From: CALAED01 sp035765195
Lineage (GTDB): Bacteria > Actinomycetota > Actinomycetes > Streptosporangiales > Streptosporangiaceae
Assembly: GCA_035765195.1 (NCBI GenBank)
Contig: DASTYC010000038.1
Coordinates: 496,001-560,000, forward strand
Length of the DNA stretch: 64,000 nucleotides
Reading direction: 5' to 3'
Below the pieces are notes generated by a model. It saw nothing but the letters and a program-made list of their open reading frames with translations. It made no database searches and was not told the origin of the DNA. Shown here one piece after another: positions 35,739 to 44,596 of this stretch. Numbering within the stretch: the stretch's first letter is position 1; each line of letters starts with the position of its first letter. The translations under genes and the position numbers were made by a program.

Positions 35739-37088
35739 ATGACAAGACGTTACGGACGATCATCGCCGAAAAGAACCGGCGTGATCGTGATCGCGGCGGT
35801 GCTCGCGATGGTCGGCGGAGTCATCGTCGGAGTCGTCACGAGCAACTCGAAGTCCCCCGTCAATCTGTCGGCCGGCGACTGCGAATCCGCCCCTCCGTCG
35901 CAGGGCGCGGCGGCACAGCAGAACAGCACGCGGATCCAGCACGTCGGCTGGACGCAGAAGCGGCACGGCTGGCGGCACCGGCCGCCCGCGGCCGAGCCGA
36001 GCGCCGCCCCCGGCGACCCGGCCGAGCCGAGCGCCGAGCCAAGTGCGCCGCCCAGCGAGCCCGCCGAGCCGAGCGCTCCCCCGAGCGAGCCGGCCGAACC
36101 CAGCGCCGAGCCCAGCGAGTCGGCTCCGCCGTGTGACGACGCGTCGGCCGAACCCAGTGCGGAGCCGAGCGCCGAGCCCAGCGACCCGGGGGGCGGTGAG
36201 GAGCCGCAGGCCCAGCCGATCGGTCCGTTGGAGTCGGACTATGTCAACATCCGGCAGGTCCGCCCCAACGTCCGGACGCCGCGGCCGAACCGCTCGGCCT
36301 CCAGGGGCACGTTCACCTCGCGCTGCGGCGTGAGCGACCACCAGAACACCGCGAACCAGGTCATCGCGCCTGGTGTCTCCGACGGTGCGCACCACCTTCA
36401 CGACCTGGTGGGGAACAAGTCGGCGGATGGACTGTCGACCGACGAGAGCCTGGCGGCCTCCGCGACGAGTTGCACCAACGGGGACCAGTCGACGTACTTC
36501 TGGCCGGTCGAGCGTGTTCGGGGCGCCAACGACGACCCGACCGCGGCCGCGGTCGAGGACGAGAACAACATCGGCACGCCGGTGAAGCCGTCCAGGGTCC
36601 TCGTCCAGTGGCGCGGAAACCCCACGTCCAAGGTGGTGGCGGCGCCGCGGTTCCTCAAGATGATCGTCGGTGACGCCAAGACGATCACCAACGGGCTCGG
36701 TAACGCCAAGCCGACGTTCACCTGCACCGGGTTCACCAACCGGATCACCAACAAGTACCCGTTGTGCCCGCGCGGCAGCCAGGTGCTCAGCATCCACGAC
36801 TTCCCGAGCTGCTGGGACGGTCAGAACATCGACAGCGCCAACCACCGTACGCATCTGACCTTCCCCGATGCTGCGTCCGGCCGATGCGCGGCGGGCACCC
36901 AGGCGGTCCCGCAGCTGCGGATCACGCTCACCTATAACCTGCCCAACCGGCCGCTGGCCTTCGCCGTGGACGGGTTCGCCACCGAACGCCACGATCCGGC
37001 GAGCGACCACGCCGGGGCGATCAATGTCATGAGCGAGGAGCTCATGGCCCGGGCCGTCCGGTGCATCAACAGCGGTCGCCGCTGCTGA
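35739..37088 (+). CDS. Secreted DUF1996 protein with (Ala-Glu-Pro-Ser) repeat linker
   Basis: 449 residues from ATG at 35739 after GAGGTGAG. One N-terminal membrane helix (VIVIAAVLAMVGGVIVGVV) anchors or exports it. Residues about 78-150 are a disordered AEPSAEPSAPPSEP-type spacer. The rest is DUF1996 with RGTFTSRCGVSDH, GAHHLHDLVGNKSAD, the signature FPSCWDGQNIDSANHRTHL and a C-terminal RAVRCINSGRRC. DUF1996 proteins are extracellular in fungi and actinobacteria; function unknown, some are found with carbohydrate-active enzymes. A paralogue lies at 43390-44535. A strong terminator follows. Confidence 0.85.
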   Translation: MTRRYGRSSPKRTGVIVIAAVLAMVGGVIVGVVTSNSKSPVNLSAGDCESAPPSQGAAAQQNSTRIQHVGWTQKRHGWRHRPPAAEPSAAPGDPAEPSAEPSAPPSEPAEPSAPPSEPAEPSAEPSESAPPCDDASAEPSAEPSAEPSDPGGGEEPQAQPIGPLESDYVNIRQVRPNVRTPRPNRSASRGTFTSRCGVSDHQNTANQVIAPGVSDGAHHLHDLVGNKSADGLSTDESLAASATSCTNGDQSTYFWPVERVRGANDDPTAAAVEDENNIGTPVKPSRVLVQWRGNPTSKVVAAPRFLKMIVGDAKTITNGLGNAKPTFTCTGFTNRITNKYPLCPRGSQVLSIHDFPSCWDGQNIDSANHRTHLTFPDAASGRCAAGTQAVPQLRITLTYNLPNRPLAFAVDGFATERHDPASDHAGAINVMSEELMARAVRCINSGRRC

Positions 37089-37131
37089 CGTCCCCGCGGT
37101 CGGGACACCACGTCCCTGGCACATGAGAAAT

Positions 37132-37180
37132 GGCGGTGCCTCCCTTCGTATCCGATCCGAAGGGAGGCACCGCCCTTTTT
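37132..37180. terminator. Rho-independent terminator between convergent genes
   Basis: Perfect 17-base stem (37132-37148 with 37158-37174; core GGCGGTGCCTCCCTTCG), a 9-base loop and a T tract at 37176-37180. It ends the DUF1996 gene; its mirror structure could also stop the convergent expansin transcript. Confidence 0.92.
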
Positions 37181-37193
37181 GGCCCGGCGCCGG

Positions 37194-38543
37194 TCAGGCG
37201 GCGGCGCAGGCGGAGTTGTTGAGGGTGAAGGCGGTCGGCCGCGGGTTGGCTCCCGAGTAGGTGCCGTTGAAGCCGATCTGGGTGCTCGCGCCCGGCGCGA
37301 TGGTGCCGTTGAACGAGGCGTTCGTGGCGGTCACGTTGGCGCCGCTTTGCGCCCAGGTGGCCGACCAGCCCTGACCGACCTGCTGGTTGCCGGGGAAGGC
37401 GAAGCGCAGCGTCCAGCCGTTGATGGCCGTGGTCCCGGTGTTGGCGATGGTCACGGTGCCGGTGAATCCGCTCCCCCAGTCGTTGACCGCGTAGCCCACT
37501 CGGCACGCGGCATCCACGGGCGGGGTCACCGTCGGGGTCACAGTCGGGGTCACGGTCGGGGTGACCGTGGGGGTCGGGGTCGGCGTGGAGGTTCCCGTGG
37601 TGTAGGAGATCTGCGTGTACGCGGTGCCGCACTGGGGGTTGCAGGACGCGGGCAGCGAGAAGTTGTACACCCGGCCGTTGTTGATGAGCTCGTCGTCGGC
37701 GTCGCGCACGCGAATCTGGAAGTCGGTTCCGGCGGTCGCCGTGGGGGCGACGACGTAGGACTCGCCCATGTCGCCGTTCATCTGAGCCTGCTGCCAGGTG
37801 CCGCCGGCGAAGTACTCGACGCCGTGGATGCCGTTCGGCAGGTGGGAGATCGAGATGGCCCCCCACCAGGTCTGGGCGCCCTGCAGGAAGCCGATCTTGA
37901 TGTCGCCCGTGTAGTTGGGCGCCGGCACGAACTGCCAGGTGAGGTGGCGGTTGTTCCAGTGGTCGGGGAACAGGTCGCCGACCGGGGCGCCGTTCTTGAC
38001 GAACCGGTTGAGCGAGGCCTTCGCCAGGTCGAGGTGGTACGGGTCGTCGCGGCACCAGGCGTTGGAGTCGCCACAGCTGTCGGCCACCACCATCGTCAGC
38101 GTCGCGCCGTTGTAGGCGTCGGAGACGAAGGAGCCGTTGCGGCAGAACGGCTGGCCGGGGGCGCCGTCATTGACGCCGGTGCAGTTGTCCCCCATCGTCA
38201 CCTGGACGTAGCGGCCGCAGTTGCGGCCGTTGTCGAACAGCCCGATCTTGTCGGCCAGCGACGGCGGGATGGGTCGCGGATAGAACTGGTAGTCGCCCGG
38301 CGTGTTGTAGACGTTGAGCGCGACGAAGTCCTGGCTGTCGAGCTCCGACTGCGGCAGTCCGCAGCCGCCGTACGGCGAGCCGAGCGCCTCGAACCACGTG
38401 GCGTTGCCGGTGACCGGACCGTTCGTGGGCGGCACGGCCTGCGCGGCCAGCCGCGGCAGCAGCAGCGACACGCAGGCCAGCAGCGCGATGAGCACCGCGA
38501 GCCGCGCGGGGGTTTTTTTGTTGTTCCGCACAACTTCGACCAT
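37194..38543 (-). CDS. Bacterial expansin-like protein with CBM2
   Basis: 449 residues from ATG at 38543 (MVEVVRNNKKTPARLAVLIA), with an export signal LAVLIALLACVSLLLPRLAA. The first domain is a double-psi beta-barrel (GNATWFEALGSPYGGCG, LTMVVADSCGDSN with the conserved acidic residue). The second is expansin-type (LTWQFVPAPNYTGDIKIGF, WWGAISISHLPNG). A Thr-Pro-Val linker leads to a family 2 carbohydrate-binding module (CRVGYAVNDWGSGFTGTVT). Expansins loosen cellulose networks without hydrolysis. Neighbouring glycosidases support a plant-wall role. Position 38508-38519 holds adjacent homopolymers (C5 and A7 on the coding strand) just after the start. Confidence 0.85.
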   Translation of the reverse strand: MVEVVRNNKKTPARLAVLIALLACVSLLLPRLAAQAVPPTNGPVTGNATWFEALGSPYGGCGLPQSELDSQDFVALNVYNTPGDYQFYPRPIPPSLADKIGLFDNGRNCGRYVQVTMGDNCTGVNDGAPGQPFCRNGSFVSDAYNGATLTMVVADSCGDSNAWCRDDPYHLDLAKASLNRFVKNGAPVGDLFPDHWNNRHLTWQFVPAPNYTGDIKIGFLQGAQTWWGAISISHLPNGIHGVEYFAGGTWQQAQMNGDMGESYVVAPTATAGTDFQIRVRDADDELINNGRVYNFSLPASCNPQCGTAYTQISYTTGTSTPTPTPTVTPTVTPTVTPTVTPPVDAACRVGYAVNDWGSGFTGTVTIANTGTTAINGWTLRFAFPGNQQVGQGWSATWAQSGANVTATNASFNGTIAPGASTQIGFNGTYSGANPRPTAFTLNNSACAAA

Positions 38544-38615
38544 CGCCGGGAGCCCGGAGCGACGCAACGCGGGTCCGGCGGCGACCGCAACAGCCCAGGT
38601 CAGTACCCTGGCCGC

Positions 38616-38633
38616 GGCGAAAACTGGCGAAAA
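38616..38633. promoter_or_regulatory. Direct repeat GGCGAAAA in the expansin/GH31 divergent gap
   Basis: The 304-base gap 38544-38848 between two divergent wall-enzyme genes holds no gene. Within it GGCGAAAA occurs twice at a 10-base step (38616-38623, 38626-38633), about one helical turn, in a locally AT-richer patch. It could be a shared regulatory site; this is only positional evidence. Confidence 0.3.
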
Positions 38634-38848
38634 TGATGAAACGCGGCCATGCGCGCCCCTAAAACCGGACAGAGGCCATTGCCAAAATGCCAGGTCGCCG
38701 ACCAGATGCGGACCGTCCGGAAACCTTGACACCACCCACGGAACGACAATAATCGGAGCGAACTGCAAACCTTTTCATAGTTGCAGCAAGCACGCCCCGA
38801 CCCGCCTCTCTCCTCCGGAACTCCCCCCGCCCCTGGAAGGAGAACCCC

Positions 38849-41443
38849 GTGCCGCTCCCCCGCCCGCGCCGCAACGTGGCCGTGCTGCTGCTGACCGCCG
38901 TGGTGCTGTCGCTCGCGGCGGCGCCCGGCCGCGCGAGCGGGGCCGGCGCCGCCGACGCCACGGGCGACACGGGCGGCACCGGCGGCACCGGCTGGCGCGT
39001 GACCGCCGCGCCGTTCGGGCTGACCTTCCTCGACCACGGACGTCCCATCACCGCGGAGGCCCCGGGTGACGTGGCCGGGCCCGGCGGGCGGCTGGCCTAT
39101 CAGGTGGGCGGTTCGGCGTCGAGCCAGGAGGGCGCGACCTATCACCGGGTGACCGACCTGATCGCGCGTCGCGACGTGCCGGGCGGCACCGCCTACACCG
39201 TGGCGACCGACGAGCCGGGCCGCACCGCGACCGTGGTCGTCACGCGCACGCCCGAGGGCATCCGGGTGCGCTGGTCGTTCACGCCGGGCGACGACGTCAC
39301 CCTGGTGTTCGAGGCGCTGACCGCCGGGGCGACGGAGCACTACCTGAGCGGCAGCTCGGCGGCGCACATGGACCTGCGCGGCCGCATCCGCGGCTGGTCG
39401 CCCGGCAAGGAGGGCAACGAGGCCGGCGACTACTGCCAGAACCAGGAGCAGACGGCGAGCACCTTCTATCTCAGCTCGGGCGGCTACGGCCTGTACGCCG
39501 CGACCGACCACATCGGCAGGTTCGCCTTCCCCGGGGCGACCCAGGTGGCCGACGGCCCCAACTGCGCGCGGACGCCGCGGCCCGCGGCCGGCACCCCCGA
39601 GCCCTACCCCTGCCCGGTGGCGGCGGCGGCTCAGCCGGACCGGGTGCAGATCTGCGTGAAGGACGCCGAGCTGACCTACGACATCTACGCGGGCTCACCG
39701 GCGCGGGTGACGACCGCCTACTACCGCACGGTCGGCCTGCCGAGCCTGCCTCCGCCGGGCCAGTTCGCGCTGCTCAAGTGGCGCGACGTGAACGCCGACC
39801 AGGCCCAGGTCGTCGGCGACGTGGACGAGTTCCAGCGGCGCGACATCCCGCTCGGCACGATCTGGATCGACAACCCCTGGGAGCCGCAGCCGCCCGGCAA
39901 CACCCGCCGGATCAACGGCAGCGCGTGCACCAACACCGGCGCGTTCGACCCGACGTTCTTCCCCGACCCGCAACGCATGATCGACGAGATCCACGCGCGT
40001 GGCGTGAAGTTCGGCCTGTGGGTGACCTCGCACGTCGGCACCCCGTCTGCGGGCCAAGGCGGCGGCTCATGCGCGGGCCTCAACAGCTTCTGGGCGGAAC
40101 GGGGCTGGATCATCCCCGGCACCAACTACATCGACTTCACGATCCCCGCGGCGCGACAGCACTACGTCGACCAGCTCACCCGGGTCTTCCGCATGGGCGT
40201 CGACATGGCCAAGGAGGACCGCGCGGAGGAGCACCGGCTGGAGACCGCCCGGCTCGCCGCCGGCTCCGGCGCCTCGTTCTATCTCCGCTACCCGGCGCTG
40301 TACCAGGCCGCGGTCAGCGAGGCGCTGCGCAACGTGAACGGCGAGGACTTCCAGACGCTGGTCCGCGCGGGCGCGCCCGGCACCGCCCAGGTCGCGCACG
40401 GCATCTGGGGCAGCGACAGCTTCCAGACCTTCCCCGCGCTGCGCACCGAACTGCGGTACGGCACGAGCGAGTCGCTGACCGGGCATTTCGCGTGGGGCTC
40501 GGACACCGGCGGCATCGACCCCCAGCCCCCGGCGACCGCGGCGAACAGCCCGACGCCGACGCTGTTCACCCGTTGGGCGCAGTTCAGCGCGGTCAGCCCG
40601 GTCATGGAGGTCGGCGGCGCCGGCCTCAACGCGACGCCGTGGGCCTACGACGCCGACACCGTGCGCCGGTTCCGCGACGCCGCGATCTTGCACTACGAAC
40701 TGTTCCCGTACCTGTACGGGCTGGCGCGCCAGGCGGCGCGCACCGGCGTGCCCATCATGCGCCCGGTCGGCTACAACCACCCCGCCGACCAGATGGCCTG
40801 GGCCCAGGAGCAGGAGTTCATGATCGGCCCCGACCTGCTGGCCGCACCGGTCACCGCCGACCGGGCGGAGGCCGACGGCGCGGCCGGCCTGCCGACGCCG
40901 GTGAGCGTCTACCTGCCGGCCGGCCGGTGGGTCGACCTCTACAGCGGCCAGGTCGTCGCCGGCGGGCAGACGATCACCCGGCAGGCGAGCCTCGACGAGT
41001 TCCCGCTGTATCTGCGGGCCGGCGCGGCGATCGGCTTCAGCTCCCGCGTCCTCGGCGGCTGGGGCACCAACGAGCTGACCAAGCCCGGCCTGTCGGGCTG
41101 GCTGTACGCCCCCGGCGGCGACCGCGACGGCGACGGCGACCGCGGTGGCCGGCCCGGCGCGGCGATCAGCGCCGACCGGGGATCCCTGCGCGCCGCCACG
41201 GCCGGCGGACGCGTCGCGCTTCGGCTGCGCGGCGCCCCGGCGCACGCGCAGATCGTGGTGCTGGCCGAGCGGCCGCCCGCCTCGGTCCGGGTGGACGGCA
41301 GGCCGCTCGCCCGAGCCGCCGACGTCACCACGTTGCGCGCCATGGACGCGGGCTGGGCGTTCACCTCCGGACCTTTCGGCGGAGTCGTCGTCAAGCTGAC
41401 GCCGCGCCATGGCGCGGCCGACATAGACATTCACGGACAGTGA
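38849..41443 (+). CDS. GH31 alpha-glycosidase, secreted
   Basis: 864 residues from GTG at 38849 (GAAGGAGAA upstream), with signal peptide VAVLLLTAVVLSLAAAPGRAS. A GH31 N-terminal sandwich precedes the barrel (PGQFALLKWRDVNADQ, IWIDNPWEPQ). The nucleophile region reads MAKEDRAEE with Asp457, and the acid/base region WGSDTGGI with Asp552. A C-terminal beta domain carries VYLPAGRWVDLYSGQVV. Specificity (alpha-xylosidase, alpha-glucosidase or alpha-galactosidase) cannot be fixed from motifs; the plant-wall setting favours xyloglucan or similar. The next gene, a polygalacturonase, starts 13 bases downstream, so they form an operon. Confidence 0.88.
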   Translation: MPLPRPRRNVAVLLLTAVVLSLAAAPGRASGAGAADATGDTGGTGGTGWRVTAAPFGLTFLDHGRPITAEAPGDVAGPGGRLAYQVGGSASSQEGATYHRVTDLIARRDVPGGTAYTVATDEPGRTATVVVTRTPEGIRVRWSFTPGDDVTLVFEALTAGATEHYLSGSSAAHMDLRGRIRGWSPGKEGNEAGDYCQNQEQTASTFYLSSGGYGLYAATDHIGRFAFPGATQVADGPNCARTPRPAAGTPEPYPCPVAAAAQPDRVQICVKDAELTYDIYAGSPARVTTAYYRTVGLPSLPPPGQFALLKWRDVNADQAQVVGDVDEFQRRDIPLGTIWIDNPWEPQPPGNTRRINGSACTNTGAFDPTFFPDPQRMIDEIHARGVKFGLWVTSHVGTPSAGQGGGSCAGLNSFWAERGWIIPGTNYIDFTIPAARQHYVDQLTRVFRMGVDMAKEDRAEEHRLETARLAAGSGASFYLRYPALYQAAVSEALRNVNGEDFQTLVRAGAPGTAQVAHGIWGSDSFQTFPALRTELRYGTSESLTGHFAWGSDTGGIDPQPPATAANSPTPTLFTRWAQFSAVSPVMEVGGAGLNATPWAYDADTVRRFRDAAILHYELFPYLYGLARQAARTGVPIMRPVGYNHPADQMAWAQEQEFMIGPDLLAAPVTADRAEADGAAGLPTPVSVYLPAGRWVDLYSGQVVAGGQTITRQASLDEFPLYLRAGAAIGFSSRVLGGWGTNELTKPGLSGWLYAPGGDRDGDGDRGGRPGAAISADRGSLRAATAGGRVALRLRGAPAHAQIVVLAERPPASVRVDGRPLARAADVTTLRAMDAGWAFTSGPFGGVVVKLTPRHGAADIDIHGQ

Positions 41444-41456
41444 GGATGTGATCTTT

Positions 41457-42908
41457 ATGAGCGACTCCCCCCGCGAGCGGTGGACGCGGCGCCGCGCGCT
41501 CGGAACGGGCGGCGCGCTCCTCGGTGCGGGCGTGGCCGCCTCCCTGTGGCCCGCGTCGCCCGGCGCGGCGCACACGGGCGGGGGGCCCTGGGCGTATGCC
41601 GAACGGATCAAGCGGCGGGTGCGCGCCCCGCGGTTCCCGCGCCACGCCGTCAAGATCACCGACTTCGGCGCGGTGGGCGACGGGGTGACCGACTGCACGC
41701 GGGCGTTCGCGGCGGCGATCGCGGCGCTGACGCGACGCGGCGGCGGACGGGTGATCGTGCCGCCCGGCCGCTTCCTCACCGGTCCCATCCGGTTGCGCAG
41801 CCGGATCGACCTGCACGTGAGCGAGGGCGCCACGATCGCCTTCAGCACCGACCCCGCGAAGTATCTGCCCGTCGTGTTCACCCGCTGGGAAGGCGTCGAG
41901 TTGCTCAACTACTCGCCGCTCATCTACGCCTTCGGGGCCCGCGACATCGCGATCACCGGCGCCGGCACGCTGGACGGGCAGGGCAGCCTCGACGACTGGT
42001 GGCCGTGGAAGGGGGAAGAGGAGGACGGCTGGGAGCCCGGCGAGCCGGAGCAAAGCGCCGACCGGACCGCGCTGATGGACATGGCCGAACGCGGCGTGCC
42101 GGTATCCGAGCGCGTCTTCGGCGGCGGGCACTTCCTGCGCCCCAACATGATCCAGCCGTATCGCTGCGGCAACGTGCTCATCGAGGGCGTGACGATCCTG
42201 AACTCGCCGATGTGGCACATCCATCCGGTGCTCTCGCGCGGCGTCCTGATCAAGGACGTCACCGTGATCGGACACGGACCCAACAACGACGGCTGCAACC
42301 CCGAGTCGTGCACCGACGTCGTCATCACCGGCTGCACCTTTGACACCGGCGACGACTGCATCGCCATCAAGGCCGGACGCAACGCCGACGGCCGCCGGGT
42401 CAACGTGCCCAGCCAGAACATCGTCGTCGAGGACTGCGACTTCCGCGACGGCCACGGCGGGCTGACCATGGGCAGCGAGATGACCGGCGGGATCGAGCAC
42501 GTCTTCGGCCGGAACCTGCGGATGTCCAGCCCCAACCTCAACACCTGCCTGCGGTTCAAGACCAACTCGCTGCGCGGCGGCTACATCCGCGACGTCCACC
42601 TGCGCGACACCGAGGTCGGGCTGCTCGCGGTGTCGGCGTTCCAGATCGACTTCTTCTACGAGGAGGGTCCGGGGCGCGGCTTCAACCCCGTTGTGGAGGG
42701 GGTCCATGTGGAGAACCTCCATGTGGACACCGCCCGGCAGGTCTTCGACCTGCGCGGCTACCCCGACGACCCGATCCGCGACGTCACGCTCACCCACTGC
42801 GCGTTCGACAACGTCGAGACCGTCGGCCGCGTGCAGGACGTCGAGGGTCTCGTGCTCACCGACGTCACCGTGAACGGCGAGCCCATGGACACCCAAGTCG
42901 ACGGCTGA
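41457..42908 (+). CDS. GH28 polygalacturonase-family enzyme, Tat-exported
   Basis: About 483 residues from ATG at 41457, which has GAGGA ten bases upstream; an in-frame GTG at 41448 is possible. The N-terminus has a twin-Arg export signal (TRRRALGTGGALLGAG). Right-handed beta-helix repeats follow ITDFGAVGDGVTDC. The GH28 acid cluster is NNDGCNPES, then TGDDCIAIKAG and a GHGGLTMGSEM segment. It likely cuts galacturonan or rhamnogalacturonan in pectin. Paired with GH31 upstream and followed by a hairpin. Confidence 0.9.
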   Translation: MSDSPRERWTRRRALGTGGALLGAGVAASLWPASPGAAHTGGGPWAYAERIKRRVRAPRFPRHAVKITDFGAVGDGVTDCTRAFAAAIAALTRRGGGRVIVPPGRFLTGPIRLRSRIDLHVSEGATIAFSTDPAKYLPVVFTRWEGVELLNYSPLIYAFGARDIAITGAGTLDGQGSLDDWWPWKGEEEDGWEPGEPEQSADRTALMDMAERGVPVSERVFGGGHFLRPNMIQPYRCGNVLIEGVTILNSPMWHIHPVLSRGVLIKDVTVIGHGPNNDGCNPESCTDVVITGCTFDTGDDCIAIKAGRNADGRRVNVPSQNIVVEDCDFRDGHGGLTMGSEMTGGIEHVFGRNLRMSSPNLNTCLRFKTNSLRGGYIRDVHLRDTEVGLLAVSAFQIDFFYEEGPGRGFNPVVEGVHVENLHVDTARQVFDLRGYPDDPIRDVTLTHCAFDNVETVGRVQDVEGLVLTDVTVNGEPMDTQVDG

Positions 42909-42924
42909 TCACGAGTCTCGGACC

Positions 42925-42971
42925 ACACGGCGGCCCCAGGGCGTTCCCCTCTCCCCCTGGGGCCGCCGTGT
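42925..42971. terminator. Strong hairpin between convergent genes
   Basis: A perfect 17-base stem (42925-42941 with 42955-42971; core GGCGGCCCCAGGG) with a 13-base C/T-rich loop, but no clear T tract. It separates the GH28 gene from the leftward gene at 43004 and probably serves as a two-way terminator or transcript-end stabiliser. Confidence 0.7.
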
Positions 42972-43003
42972 TCACCCGTTGTCGTACCTGTTCACCCGTT
43001 GTC
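42969..43003. repeat. Direct repeat, 20-base period
   Basis: TGTTCACCCGTTGTC is present twice (42969-42983 and 42989-43003). The second copy ends one base before the stop codon of the leftward small gene. The unit resembles a recent slippage product; no function is visible. Confidence 0.6.
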
Positions 43004-43354
43004 CTACTCAGTGCCGGGGGCCTCGCCGCCCTCCGCACCGCTGTCGGTACGGGGCTCCGCGCCGCCGGAGTCGTGCTCGGACAGCTGTCGCAGCCGGCCG
43101 ATGAGCCGTACGGCGGCGGTGACGGGATCGGACGCGGGGTGGACGGTCGGGCGGCCCTGCTCGTACCAGACGAAGTCGCGCCCGTTGCACCACACCGTCA
43201 GCTCCGGGGTGATCGACAGCACGGATAGGCCGCGGCTGTCGCTTTGGTAGACGCGCCCCGGCCAATGCAGCGCCAGCTGCTGGCGAAGCTGCGTGATCGC
43301 CTCCCGCGGATCGCGCAGTCGGCCGCCTCTGGTACCGGCCCCAGGAGGTATCAC
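43004..43354 (-). CDS. Small hypothetical protein
   Basis: 116 residues from GTG at 43354 with GCAGGAT upstream. The middle contains a compact stretch, YQSDSRGLSVLSITPELTVW and WYEQGRPTVHPASDP, followed by an Arg/Leu helix (AAVRLIGRLRQL) and an acidic disordered tail. No signal peptide or membrane segment. I do not recognise the family. It is on the same strand as and downstream of the second DUF1996 gene, 35 bases away, so it may be co-transcribed. Confidence 0.55.
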   Translation of the reverse strand: MIPPGAGTRGGRLRDPREAITQLRQQLALHWPGRVYQSDSRGLSVLSITPELTVWCNGRDFVWYEQGRPTVHPASDPVTAAVRLIGRLRQLSEHDSGGAEPRTDSGAEGGEAPGTE

Positions 43355-43389
43355 GTCACGAATCCTGCCAGGAGATCGCGGCCAATGGA

Positions 43390-44535
43390 TCAGCAGTCTC
43401 GGCCTCGGTTGATGCAGCTGACGACCGAGTTCATGAGCCGCGTCGGCATCACGTTCTCGAAGCTGGCGTGGTCAGTGATCGGATTATGCTGCTGTCCGCG
43501 AGCGGTGTCCACAGCGAACGACGGCCCTGGTGGCACCTTGTAGATCAGTCGCATCCGCAGCTGCGGGATCGCCCGGGTGCCGTCCGGGCAGGCGCCGGCG
43601 GCGTCGGGGAAGACGACGTGGCTCCTGTGGTCCGCGCTGTCGGTGTTCCGGCCGTCCCAGCAGCTCGGGAAGTCCAATGTCCGTACCACCCGGCTGCCGC
43701 GGGGACAGAGCGGGTACTTGGTGGTCACCCGGTCGGTGAACCCGAGGCATGACCACGCCGCTCTCGCGTCCGCGCCGTTCTGGGTGGCCGCCTTGGGGTT
43801 GCCGGTGATGATCCGCAGGAACCTCGGCATCGCCACGACGTCCCCGCGCGGGCTGCCGCGGAACTGGAGGATCACCGAGCTCGGCCGGAGGACCTGTCCG
43901 ACGTTTTCCGCCGAGGTGCCGCGGTTGCCGGCGGCGCCCGGTACCCGCAGGACCGGCCAGTAGTACGTCGACCGGTCGTCCAGCCGGCACGTGGTGCCCG
44001 CTGCCGCCAGGCTCTCGTCCGTCGACGACGCGTTCGTCGAGAGGTTGCCGACGTAGTCCTGCAGGGCGTCCGCCCCGTTCTCGACGCCCGGGGCGCGCAC
44101 GAAGTCATCGGTGTTGTTGTGGTCGTTCAGATTCGTGCCACAACGGGAGACGAACGTGCCGGTAGAGGCGTCCTTGCCGGGCTTGGGGGTGCGCACCTTG
44201 GTGTTCACCCGCCGGATGTCGACGAAGTCGTCCGGCACCGGGTCCCGCGTGGCCGCCGCCGGGGGCCGGGTCGCCGGGCGCGAGGGGGCCGTGGACTTGG
44301 CCGGCGCCGGGGCCGGGGAGGCAGACGGATCGCCGGCGGAGAGGTTGAGCGGGCCGCCACCGATCAGGCCGGCCTTCATGCCCACGATGAGTCCGGCCGT
44401 GAGCGCCAGGACCATGATGACCACGACGACGCCGACCCTGTTCAGGGCGCTTCCCCGGGCGGAGTCCGCCGCCGGGGACCCCGGGGTCTGACGTCTCCGG
44501 GCGGGATAGTAGAGGGTCCTGGAGCGTCGTCTCAC
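43390..44535 (-). CDS. Membrane-anchored DUF1996 protein (second copy)
   Basis: 381 residues from GTG at 44535, with GAGGAGGAG upstream. One N-terminal membrane helix (VGVVVVIMVLALTAGLIVGM), a short Pro/Ala/Ser linker, then DUF1996: TGTFVSRCGTNL, NGADALQDYVGNLS, STDESLAAAGTTC, FPSCWDGRNTDSADHRSHV and SVVSCINRGRDC. It keeps the Cys pattern and the start block LNLSAGD seen in the copy at 35739, but has a much shorter linker. The usual His of the HLHD motif is changed to ALQD here, so any metal or catalytic role of that motif may be lost. Confidence 0.85.
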   Translation of the reverse strand: MRRRSRTLYYPARRRQTPGSPAADSARGSALNRVGVVVVIMVLALTAGLIVGMKAGLIGGGPLNLSAGDPSASPAPAPAKSTAPSRPATRPPAAATRDPVPDDFVDIRRVNTKVRTPKPGKDASTGTFVSRCGTNLNDHNNTDDFVRAPGVENGADALQDYVGNLSTNASSTDESLAAAGTTCRLDDRSTYYWPVLRVPGAAGNRGTSAENVGQVLRPSSVILQFRGSPRGDVVAMPRFLRIITGNPKAATQNGADARAAWSCLGFTDRVTTKYPLCPRGSRVVRTLDFPSCWDGRNTDSADHRSHVVFPDAAGACPDGTRAIPQLRMRLIYKVPPGPSFAVDTARGQQHNPITDHASFENVMPTRLMNSVVSCINRGRDC

Positions 44536-44596
44536 GGGCTCCTCCTCACCTCGACCGCGGTGACGGGGGCTGTGACGGGTGATCTGACGGGTGCTG

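Noticed and set aside
37194..38543. Lytic polysaccharide monooxygenase (AA10) for the CBM2 protein
   Set aside because: No His-brace N-terminus after the signal peptide; the double-psi barrel and expansin second domain are visible instead.
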